Part shown: positions 7,942 to 13,824 of the stretch, one piece after another | How positions within the stretch are numbered: position 1 is the first letter of the stretch | Layout of the letters: every line of letters begins with the position of its first letter | Assembly (NCBI GenBank): GCA_019912505.1 | Contig: JAIOIM010000151.1 | Location: forward strand, 1 to 13,824 | Direction: 5' to 3' | DNA length: 13,824 nucleotides | DNA from: Ignavibacteriaceae bacterium | GTDB taxonomy: Bacteria; Bacteroidota; Ignavibacteria; Ignavibacteriales; Ignavibacteriaceae | Translations under genes and position numbers: made by a program | Notes under the pieces: model-generated | The model's input: only the letters and a program-made list of their open reading frames with translations | Database searches by the model: none | Told to the model about the DNA's origin: nothing

Positions 7942-9984
7942 CTACTTTGCTTTTGTTCCATTAACTACTTTTTCATCGTATGTAAGAAGACTAAGGCTTC
8001 CGTCTTCTTTTTCTACTGCTAAAATCATCCCTTGCGACTCTAACCCCATCAGCTTTGCCGGTTTTAGGTTTGCAACCACAACAACCTTTTTATTAATCAA
8101 GTCTTCCGGGTTAAAACTTTTTCCAATGCCTGCAATTACCTGCCGATGCTCAAAACCAAGATCAACTTTAAGTTTTATAAGTTTATCGCTTTTTTTCACC
8201 CGCTCGGCTTCAACAATTGTTGCTGTACGAAGTTCGAGTTTTGCAAAATCTTCAATACCAATTTTCGGCTGAAGCTCCGGTTTTTGAATATTGGCAGAAA
8301 TACCAAGTTTGGCAACTTGCTGCTCAATAACCGAATCTTCAATCTTAGCAAATAAAATTTCAGCATCGTTCAATTGAAGACCGTCGGGTAAAGATGCTTC
8401 GGCGCAATCATCCCATTTTACAGGGCTGCTGTTTAACATCTTAAATATTTTTGCACTCGCATTTGGTATCACCGGCGAAAGCAGCTCAGCAAGTGTATAA
8501 ATAATATTTAAACTGATGTTGATTGTTGCGGCACATTTATCTTTATCACTTTTTACGGTCGCCCATGGCTCTGAGTCATTAAAATACTTATTGCCTGCCC
8601 GAGCAAGATTAATAATTTCAAAAACGCCATCCTTTAACTTGTACTTCTCAAAAAACTCAGAAACTTTAGAGGGATAACTTTTTAAAAGTTGAAGCATTTC
8701 AGTATCGATAGCTTCAAGGTTACTACAAGGCGGAACCTTACCATCAAAATGTTTATGAGCAAAAGTAAATGTACGGTTTACAAAATTACCGAGAATATCA
8801 GCAAGTTCGCTGTTGTGCCGCATCTGAAATTCTTTCCAGTAAAAGTCTGTATCTCTGTTTTCGGGAAGATTTGCTGCAAGAGTATAACGCAGAGAATCAG
8901 CCGGAAATTCGGCAAGAAAATCAATTACATCTATTCCCCAATTTCGGCTTTTGGAAAATTTCTTCCCCTCAAAATTCAGGAACTCGTTTGCCGGAACATT
9001 TTGAGGAAGAATATATTTTTCTTTTTCACCGTCATTCCACGCCATAAGCATTGCGGGAAAAATAATTGTATGAAACACAACATTATCTTTACCTATAAAT
9101 GCAACATACTTTGTGTTTTTTCCCTGCCAATATTCTTTCCACAAATTTTCATCCCCTCTTTGTTTTGAGAGTTCTTTTGAGGCAGAAATATAACCGAGCA
9201 CTGCCTCAAACCAAACGTATAAAACTTTTCCATTTGCATCCGGCAGCGGTACTGCTACGCCCCAGTCTAGATCGCGCGTGTAGGCTCTATCTCTTAACCC
9301 GTCTTTAAACCAGCCCCGGCAATATTGAAGTACGTTTTCCTTCCACCCATATTTTCCATCCATCTCGGCTATATATTTTTCAAGCCTCGTTTGATAATTT
9401 CCAAGAGGGAAATACCAATGAGATGTTTCTTTCAGCACCGGGGTTTCGCCGGATATTTTGCTTTTCGGGTTTTTTAACTCAGACGGATCGTACAATGCTC
9501 CGCAGTTTTCGCACTCATCGCTTCGGGCTTCTTCATAACCGCATTTTGGGCAGGTACCTTCCACGTAACGATCGGGTAAAAACATTTTTACCTTTTCATC
9601 ATAAAATTGATTTGTCTTTTTTTCGTTTAATAAATTCCGGTTGTAGTATTCAAGAAAAAATTCTTTTGCTGTTTCGTGATGAATCGGAATACTTGTGCGG
9701 GAATAAATATCGAAGCTCATCCCGAACTGCTCAAATGCTTTTTTATTTATCTCGTGATAACGATCGATAATAACTTGCGGTTTTACTTTTTCTTTGTCTG
9801 CACTTATTGTAATCGGAACTCCATGCTCATCACTTCCGCAAACAAAAATAATATCCCGCCCCTTCGACCGCTGATATCGGGCATATATATCTGCGGGCAA
9901 GTAGGCGCCGCTTAAATGACCGAGGTGGATAGGACCGTTAGCATACGGCAGCGCCGCTGTAACTAATATTTTTTCTTCTGACAA
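7942..9984 (-). CDS. metG: Methionyl-tRNA synthetase with C-terminal tRNA-binding domain
   Basis: This cytoplasmic enzyme charges tRNA-Met with methionine using ATP, and is essential for initiation and elongation. The 680-residue length and domain order match the long E. coli-type class Ia enzyme. HLGH of the HIGH signature is at residues 20-23. A four-cysteine zinc knuckle uses C145, C148, C158 and C161 (CPKC...CENC). KFSKS, the KMSKS signature with F for M, is at 342-346. An anticodon-binding helical domain follows, and an EMAP/Trbp111-like tRNA-binding domain occupies about 572-680, which in relatives promotes dimerisation and tRNA binding. The start is TTG at 9984, supported by GGGA 7 nt upstream; there is no nearby in-frame ATG, and the catalytic domain begins within a few residues. 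The protease gene follows closely on the same strand. Confidence 0.97.
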   Translation of the reverse strand: MSEEKILVTAALPYANGPIHLGHLSGAYLPADIYARYQRSKGRDIIFVCGSDEHGVPITISADKEKVKPQVIIDRYHEINKKAFEQFGMSFDIYSRTSIPIHHETAKEFFLEYYNRNLLNEKKTNQFYDEKVKMFLPDRYVEGTCPKCGYEEARSDECENCGALYDPSELKNPKSKISGETPVLKETSHWYFPLGNYQTRLEKYIAEMDGKYGWKENVLQYCRGWFKDGLRDRAYTRDLDWGVAVPLPDANGKVLYVWFEAVLGYISASKELSKQRGDENLWKEYWQGKNTKYVAFIGKDNVVFHTIIFPAMLMAWNDGEKEKYILPQNVPANEFLNFEGKKFSKSRNWGIDVIDFLAEFPADSLRYTLAANLPENRDTDFYWKEFQMRHNSELADILGNFVNRTFTFAHKHFDGKVPPCSNLEAIDTEMLQLLKSYPSKVSEFFEKYKLKDGVFEIINLARAGNKYFNDSEPWATVKSDKDKCAATINISLNIIYTLAELLSPVIPNASAKIFKMLNSSPVKWDDCAEASLPDGLQLNDAEILFAKIEDSVIEQQVAKLGISANIQKPELQPKIGIEDFAKLELRTATIVEAERVKKSDKLIKLKVDLGFEHRQVIAGIGKSFNPEDLINKKVVVVANLKPAKLMGLESQGMILAVEKEDGSLSLLTYDEKVVNGTKAK

Positions 9985-10202
9985 ATTAGAATCCCAATTA
10001 TTAAAATTTTAGGTGTAAATATACTGATTTTTTCTATAACCGAAGGAAGTAAAAACGAAGTTATAAAAGAATACCTTAAAATGTAACTGCCCGGAAAAAT
10101 TGAAATATTGACATCACAATATCTAATTTCTACTGCAATCCTTGTTTTTAACATTTTTTTTGCTTTAATAGTGTCACTAAATATTATAACATAGGAAATT
10201 AA
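9985..10202. other. Divergent intergenic region, metG / saccharopine dehydrogenase-like gene
   Basis: These 218 bp separate two divergent starts and must hold promoters for both genes. On the + strand a perfect TTGACA (10108-10113) is present, but the hexamer 17 bp downstream (TACTGC) is a poor -10. A second option, TTGCTT then TATTAT with a 16-bp gap, lies very close to the ATG. For metG, TATATTTAC near 10015-10023 on the - strand resembles the Bacteroidota TAnnTTTG -7 element, but no matching -33 is seen. No promoter can be fixed from sequence alone. An 81-codon frame spans the region on the - strand and overlaps the metG start; it has no recognisable features and I do not call it a gene. 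Confidence 0.5.
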
Positions 10203-11327
10203 ATGCAAAACATTGTAGTATTGGGAGCCGGAATGGTTGGCAGCGCAATTGCTTCCGACCTGGCAAAGAATTACGAAATTACTGTTGTTGATCTTGATGT
10301 AAAAAATCTTGCGGCATTAAAAACCAAGCATCATTTAAATACAATTTCGGCTGACATACGGAATGAAAACCTATTAAAAAGTATAATAAAAGGGGCGCAT
10401 CTTGTTATTGGTGCCGTACCGGGTTATATGGGTTTTAACACATTAAAAGCTATTATTGAAGCCGGAAAAAATGTTGTTGATATTTCCTTTTTTGATGAAG
10501 ATCCGTTTTTGCTTGATAAACTTGCAAAAAAAAATAACGTAACAGCCATTGTTGATTGCGGAGTTTCACCCGGGTTAAGTAATATTATTCTATCTTATTA
10601 TTCCCGTAAAATGAATATTGAAAAATATGAATGTCTGGTTGGCGGGCTGCCTTTCAAACGCACTCTCCCTTACGAGTACAAAGCACCTTTCTCACCGATT
10701 GATGTAATTGAAGAATATACGCGTCCAGCACGTATAGTGGAAGACGGTAAAATTGTTACCAAACCGCCCCTCTCCGAACTTGAAGAAATAGAAGTTGAGC
10801 AAGTTGGAACGCTTGAGGCTTTTAACACCGATGGTTTACGAACGCTGCTAAAAACAATGAGCGTACCGAATATGAAAGAAAAAACTCTCCGCTATCCGGG
10901 GCATATAAGTTTGATAAAATTTTTAGACTCCAGCGGTTTTTTTGGAAAAGAAAATATAGAAGTAAACTCATCTAATGTTCGCCCAATAGATGTAACTGCA
11001 AAACTTCTTTTCAAACACTGGAAACCGGCAAAGGACGAACGTGAATTTACTGTAATGAAGATAAACCTTGAGGGAGAAAAAAACGGCAAAAGACAAAAAA
11101 TATCTTGCTCGCTATTTGATGAGTATCATCAGAAAACAGGCGTTAGCTCAATGGCACGCACAACAGGTTATACCTGTACGGCGGCGGCGCGACTAATTCT
11201 CGAAAATAAATTCGAGCGTAGAGGAATTTGTCCGCCGGAATTTCTATGTGAAGTAAAAGGAAATTACTACCATATAATAGACGCCCTTGAAACAAAGGGA
11301 ATAACATTAAAGTGGACAGATAAATAA
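10203..11327 (+). CDS. Saccharopine / lysine-6-dehydrogenase-like NAD(P)-dependent oxidoreductase
   Basis: This 374-residue cytoplasmic oxidoreductase belongs to the saccharopine dehydrogenase family. The N-terminal Rossmann fold has GAGMVG (residues 8-13), and an acidic D30 at the end of the second strand favours NAD over NADP. A CGVSPGLSNI segment and a C-terminal half ending in a GVSSMARTTGYT...GICPPEFL stretch are shared by bacterial saccharopine dehydrogenases and lysine 6-dehydrogenases. Members split saccharopine to glutamate and a product (lysine or aminoadipate semialdehyde) or oxidise lysine at the epsilon amine. The sequence alone does not settle which, and related proteins also act in carboxynorspermidine synthesis. 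The ATG at 10203 has AGGA 6 nt upstream. It is a single-gene transcript, divergent from metG, and ends at a strong terminator. Confidence 0.85.
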   Translation: MQNIVVLGAGMVGSAIASDLAKNYEITVVDLDVKNLAALKTKHHLNTISADIRNENLLKSIIKGAHLVIGAVPGYMGFNTLKAIIEAGKNVVDISFFDEDPFLLDKLAKKNNVTAIVDCGVSPGLSNIILSYYSRKMNIEKYECLVGGLPFKRTLPYEYKAPFSPIDVIEEYTRPARIVEDGKIVTKPPLSELEEIEVEQVGTLEAFNTDGLRTLLKTMSVPNMKEKTLRYPGHISLIKFLDSSGFFGKENIEVNSSNVRPIDVTAKLLFKHWKPAKDEREFTVMKINLEGEKNGKRQKISCSLFDEYHQKTGVSSMARTTGYTCTAAARLILENKFERRGICPPEFLCEVKGNYYHIIDALETKGITLKWTDK

Positions 11328-11336
11328 TTTTTAACA

Positions 11337-11370
11337 AAAAAAAAGACGCGGGTAAACGCGTCTTTTTTTT
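11337..11370. terminator. Bidirectional rho-independent terminator
   Basis: A perfect 14-bp stem (11337-11350 with 11357-11370) has a GACGCG/CGCGTC core flanked by eight A on one side and eight T on the other, around the 6-base loop GGTAAA. It lies 9 bp after the dehydrogenase stop and 15 bp after the convergent lpxD stop. The A and T tracts give a uridine run on either strand, so it should stop both transcripts. Confidence 0.93.
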
Positions 11371-11385
11371 GAACAAATCTATCGC

Positions 11386-12429
11386 TTATAAACCGGTCTT
11401 CTCTTTTAATAATTTTATTTCAACTTCAAGCTGTTTTATTTTTTCTGCATATTGCGAAAGATTACGTATATGTGCTTCATTTTTTAGTGCCGTTCTATAT
11501 TCTTTTGCGGGAGAGCCGAAATAAGTAGCTCCCGTATCGGGAATAGATTTTGAAATTCCTGACTGAGCATAGAGTATTACTTTATCGGCAATTTCAAGAT
11601 GCCCGACAACGCCAACCTGACCGGCTATGAGGCAGTTGCGTCCTATTTTTGTACTGCCGCTAATTCCGGCTTGCGCGGCTATTGCAGTATTCTCACCAAC
11701 TACAACATTATGAGCAATCTGCACAAGGTTGTCAAGCTTAACGCCTTTTTTTATAAGAGTAGAACCGATAGCGGCTCTATCAATTGTTACATTAGCGCCA
11801 ATCTCCACATCATCTTCCACAACAACATTACCTATTTGCGGAACTTTGAACCACTCCCCTTTTTCATTCGGGTGAAATCCAAAACCATCTGAGCCAATAA
11901 CGGCGCCGGGATGAATAATACCGCGTTTACCTATTTTGCAGTCTTCACGGATACTTACGTTTTGAAAAATAATTGTACCATCTCCAACTTCAACATTTTC
12001 GAGCAGCACAGTATTGTGAAATATTTTTACATCGTTTCCGATTTTACACCCTTCGGAGATAACAACATTTTTACCTATTGCACTATTTGTTCCGATGATG
12101 GCGGATGGATGGATGAAGGCTGTTTCGTCTTTTCCTTCAAGAGGAAATTTCGGGAAAAATAATGATGTTACGATTTTTGTAAATGATTTATTCGGGTCTT
12201 TTACTTCGATATATGTAATATCATCGCGGGTTTTATTGAAACCCGGTTTTACAAGAATTGCAGAAGCCTGTGAAGCCTCAAAATATTTTTGATAAGAATC
12301 TAAATAAAGAAAAGTAAGCTCACCCGATTTTGCATCTTCAATTTTTGCAAGTCCGGCAATTTGCTCCTCACCGTTGCCGGTTACTTCGCCTTCAATAAGT
12401 CTGGCTATTTCAGCTACTGAAATTTTCAT
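11386..12429 (-). CDS. lpxD: UDP-3-O-(3-hydroxyacyl)glucosamine N-acyltransferase
   Basis: LpxD adds the second 3-hydroxyacyl chain, from acyl-ACP, to the UDP-3-O-acylglucosamine intermediate. This is the third step of lipid A synthesis, in the cytoplasm. The 347-residue length is normal. A uridine-binding N-terminal domain (about 1-100, with LTFLYLDSYQKYF) precedes a left-handed beta-helix of hexapeptide repeats (about 103-305). The catalytic histidine is H240 in VQIAHNVVVG, equivalent to H239 of E. coli. The C-terminal helix (about 313-345) is heptad-rich and would help trimerise and bind ACP. The ATG at 12429 lies 8 bp after the ompH stop, with GGAG inside the end of ompH about 11 nt upstream, so the two are co-transcribed. 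Unlike in many relatives, no lpxC, fabZ or lpxA gene follows; transcription ends at the 11337-11370 hairpin. Confidence 0.96.
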   Translation of the reverse strand: MKISVAEIARLIEGEVTGNGEEQIAGLAKIEDAKSGELTFLYLDSYQKYFEASQASAILVKPGFNKTRDDITYIEVKDPNKSFTKIVTSLFFPKFPLEGKDETAFIHPSAIIGTNSAIGKNVVISEGCKIGNDVKIFHNTVLLENVEVGDGTIIFQNVSIREDCKIGKRGIIHPGAVIGSDGFGFHPNEKGEWFKVPQIGNVVVEDDVEIGANVTIDRAAIGSTLIKKGVKLDNLVQIAHNVVVGENTAIAAQAGISGSTKIGRNCLIAGQVGVVGHLEIADKVILYAQSGISKSIPDTGATYFGSPAKEYRTALKNEAHIRNLSQYAEKIKQLEVEIKLLKEKTGL

Positions 12430-12437
12430 TACTTTGC

Positions 12438-12953
12438 TTACTCCAACTTTAGTTTGTCAAGAACCTGCGCAGTTATGTCATATTCTTCTTTTGCAAAAAG
12501 AAGCATTATATCACCGCTGCGATCAAAGACAAAATCAAAATCCTCTTCCTTTGCAATTTCTTCAATTGCCGAAAAAACTCTGTTCTGAACCGGTTTCATT
12601 ACCTCTTCTTGTTTTAGAAATAATTCTCCGTTTGTACCAAATTTCTCCTCCCGATATTTGGAAATATTTTGCTCTAGCTGAACAAGTTGTTGTTCCATTT
12701 CCGCGCGGGTCTGGTCGGTCATAATTAGTTTACGTTTATCGTACTCATCATATTTTTGCTTCCAGTCATTTTCAAGTTTGGTAAGTTCGGTCTGCCATTC
12801 CTGAATCATTTGATCGAGCTTTTGTCGTGCGTCCTGAGCATCAGGGAGTTTATCCATTATGGTATCAGAATCGACATAACCGATTTTTAACTGAGCGAAA
12901 GAAAAACCTGTAAATAATAAAATTAACAGCAGCGAATATTTTAAATGCTTCAT
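12438..12953 (-). CDS. OmpH/Skp-family periplasmic chaperone (second copy)
   Basis: This 171-residue periplasmic protein is of the OmpH/Skp family, whose trimers hold unfolded outer-membrane proteins between the Sec and BAM machines. The signal peptide (residues 1-20, cleavage FSFA|Q) leads into LKIGYVDSDTIM, the family's typical first strand. A long charged coiled-coil hairpin follows (about 40-120), forming the tentacles. The returning strand, FDFVFDRSGDIMLLF, closes the body domain. The ATG at 12953 has AGGGA 5 nt upstream. It sits 8 bp ahead of lpxD, the arrangement usual in Gram-negative bacteria. A paralogue lies upstream on the same strand (13306-13824), and the two share the FVFD.SGDI.LL core and the VLDKLK C terminus, consistent with tandem duplication. 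Confidence 0.93.
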   Translation of the reverse strand: MKHLKYSLLLILLFTGFSFAQLKIGYVDSDTIMDKLPDAQDARQKLDQMIQEWQTELTKLENDWKQKYDEYDKRKLIMTDQTRAEMEQQLVQLEQNISKYREEKFGTNGELFLKQEEVMKPVQNRVFSAIEEIAKEEDFDFVFDRSGDIMLLFAKEEYDITAQVLDKLKLE

Positions 12954-13013
12954 AGAGGTCCCTAAATATTTATCGGAATTTTTTTGTAAAACAAAAGTGT
13001 AAATGCTTATCTA

Positions 13014-13044
13014 CTCATAAATGAGTCCGCTCTAAAAAGGTCAA
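13014..13044 (-). promoter_or_regulatory. Candidate promoter with an overlapping inverted repeat, upstream of the second ompH gene
   Basis: On the - strand TTGACC (13039-13044) matches the -35 consensus at 5/6 positions. Downstream, TTTATG (17-bp gap) or TATGAG (19-bp gap) could serve as a poor -10. The same place carries an inverted repeat, ACTCAT-AA-ATGAGT (13013-13026), which could be an operator or simply chance. A promoter somewhere here is expected because a terminator-like hairpin and a palindromic element separate this gene from its upstream paralogue. Confidence 0.3.
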
Positions 13045-13068
13045 CAATTCAATTTGAGATAGAAATAT

Positions 13069-13173
13069 AAACCGTTGAAACGGTTTCGTATAATATTAAG
13101 TTATTGTTAACCCACGACTTAAGTCGTGGGTTAATGAGAAAAGATAGAGAATCTAAAATGGTTTCAACCGTTT
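13069..13173. repeat. Tripartite palindromic element, REP/BIME-like
   Basis: Three inverted repeats are arranged almost symmetrically. The centre is a perfect 28-bp palindrome (13107-13134; half-site TTAACCCACGACTT). On the left is AAACCGTT-GA-AACGGTTT (13069-13086), and on the right AAATGGTT-TC-AACCGTTT (13156-13173, one wobble-compatible mismatch). Their centres lie 43 and 44 bp from the centre of the long palindrome. The flanking hairpins share GTTTCAAC in opposite orientations. This layout resembles short palindromic repeats mobilised by REP-associated (Y1/HUH) transposases, which excise hairpin-ended single strands. No transposase lies in the window, so the assignment is inference. Confidence 0.65.
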
Positions 13174-13244
13174 CCAGCCTTTTAAACCAGACTAATATAG
13201 AATTTAGATACAAATATATAAACGTTTTATTTGTTTAAAAGCAC

Positions 13245-13286
13245 AAAATGGTTCTCTCAAAAAAAAATTATTGAAAGAACCATTTT
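13245..13286 (-). terminator. Hairpin downstream of the first ompH gene, probable terminator or attenuator
   Basis: A 16-bp stem pairs 13245-13260 with 13271-13286 around a 10-base AT loop. The single mismatch is C-A when read as + strand RNA but a G-U pair on the - strand, so the structure fits the - strand transcript better. It lies 19 bp past the stop of the first ompH gene. The 3' arm ends in ATTTT and is soon followed by another CTTTT run rather than a clean U tract, so termination may be partial. Confidence 0.55.
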
Positions 13287-13305
13287 ATAACCTAAAAATT
13301 GAAGA

Positions 13306-13824
13306 CTACTTGTTTCCTCTTTTTAGCTTGTCAAGAACTTTAAAAGTTACATCAAAAGCACTGTCGGCGTATAGAAGAATAATATCGCCGCTTTTATCGA
13401 ATACAAACTGCATCGATTCTTCTTTTGCAACATTTTCAATTGCCTTGTAGATTTTTTCTTTTACAGGGTTAAAAATTTCTTCCTGCTTTGCATAAATCTC
13501 ACCCGTTTGCTGACCGAATTTCATTTTTCTAAAATCAACAATATCTTGTTCTTTTTTTATCAGAACTTGTTGTGCCGCAAGTTTTTTATCATCGGGCATA
13601 TTGTTTGCCTGTTTTTGATAATCTGCAAGACCTTGCTGATAAGCTTGTGTCATGCTGTCTAATTGGTTGCTCCATTTTTGTGTCAACGCGTCAAGATCGC
13701 CTTGAGCTTTTATGGCTTCTGAAAACTGAGTTAATATTACCTGCGAATCTACATAACCGATTTTTACCGGTGTTTGCGCGGAAAGAAAAGTTGCAACCGC
13801 GAGAATTGCAAGCAAAGTTAATAG
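13306..13824 (-). CDS. OmpH/Skp-family periplasmic chaperone (first copy), 5' end cut by window
   Basis: This is the upstream member of a tandem OmpH/Skp pair. The frame stays open to the window edge and the visible N terminus (LLTLLAILAVATFLSAQ) is the hydrophobic core and cleavage site of a signal peptide. The true start therefore lies a few codons beyond base 13824; the TTG at 13815 falls inside the leader and is not the start. After cleavage at SAQ come VKIGYVDSQVIL, a long glutamine- and lysine-rich coiled-coil region, and the closing strand FVFDKSGDIILLY, then a basic C terminus. The role should be holding outer-membrane proteins in the periplasm. In relatives a bamA gene often lies immediately upstream of such pairs; that would be outside this window. 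Confidence 0.92.
   Translation of the reverse strand, partial: LLTLLAILAVATFLSAQTPVKIGYVDSQVILTQFSEAIKAQGDLDALTQKWSNQLDSMTQAYQQGLADYQKQANNMPDDKKLAAQQVLIKKEQDIVDFRKMKFGQQTGEIYAKQEEIFNPVKEKIYKAIENVAKEESMQFVFDKSGDIILLYADSAFDVTFKVLDKLKRGNK

Larger units (their letters stand above)
12954..13305. other. 352-bp gap between the two ompH genes
   Basis: This gene-free stretch holds, from right to left along the - strand transcript, a terminator-like hairpin (13245-13286), an AT-rich spacer, a tripartite palindromic element (13069-13173) and a candidate promoter region for the second ompH gene (about 13014-13044). The AT-rich spacer contains a loose 9-bp inverted repeat, 13179-13187 with 13233-13241. 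No open frame of note is present. Confidence 0.7.

Noticed and set aside
8689..9168. 159-codon open frame on the + strand inside metG
   Set aside because: It lies wholly antisense to the conserved metG coding sequence and has no recognisable features; it is a shadow frame.
9963..10208. 81-codon open frame on the - strand between metG and the dehydrogenase gene
   Set aside because: It overlaps both neighbouring starts, has a composition expected of translated AT-rich promoter DNA, and shows no motif or ribosome site.
13160..13175. GTTTCAAC core resembling part of a CRISPR repeat
   Set aside because: Only two inverted copies exist, flanking a palindrome, with no regular array of direct repeats and spacers and no cas gene.
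13179..13241. 9-bp inverted repeat CTTTTAAAC / GTTTAAAAG with a 45-base loop
   Set aside because: It is short, AT-rich and widely spaced, so chance is the simpler explanation; noted only as part of the intergenic description.

Overview
The window looks like chromosomal DNA from an AT-rich Gram-negative bacterium of the Bacteroidota/Chlorobiota/Ignavibacteriota group; Ignavibacteriota is my best guess. The reasons are a secreted protease with a type IX secretion C-terminal sorting domain, the Ig-like 'PVELVSF...YRLKQID' module typical of secreted proteins in this group, and the paired ompH genes ahead of lpxD. Clear purine-rich Shine-Dalgarno sites (AGGTGA, AGGAA, GGGAG) precede several starts. 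This is unlike most Bacteroidota proper and is one reason I lean to Ignavibacteriota. The taxonomic call is inference.

Layout from left to right. (1) 1-686, + strand: the 3' part of an AI-2E family membrane protein. It ends 3 bp from a convergent gene. (2) 690-5748, - strand: an apparent operon read from right to left. It encodes a 657-residue lipoprotein with three parvulin-like domains, a 268-residue lipoprotein related to SurA/PrsA whose parvulin region lacks the active-site motifs, a 423-residue SurA-like isomerase with two intact parvulin domains, and a MoxR-family AAA+ ATPase. A sigma70-like promoter candidate lies upstream. (3) 5894-9984, - strand: metG (methionyl-tRNA synthetase), followed 23 bp later by a subtilisin-family protease with a type IX secretion tail. 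(4) 9985-10202: a divergent intergenic region. (5) 10203-11327, + strand: a saccharopine/lysine-6-dehydrogenase-like oxidoreductase, ending at a strong bidirectional hairpin terminator. (6) 11386-13824, - strand: two tandem ompH/skp-like chaperone genes, the first cut by the window edge, followed by lpxD. The 352-bp gap between the two ompH genes holds a terminator-like hairpin and a tripartite palindromic element resembling a REP/BIME-type mobile repeat.

The theme is building and maintaining the outer membrane and periplasm. OmpH/Skp chaperones and SurA/PrsA-type foldases handle outer-membrane and exported proteins, LpxD makes the lipid A precursor, and a type IX substrate is exported. I found no convincing undescribed defence or mobile system. 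The items most worth a second look are the palindromic element at 13069-13173 and the foldase operon with its apparently non-catalytic parvulin domains.
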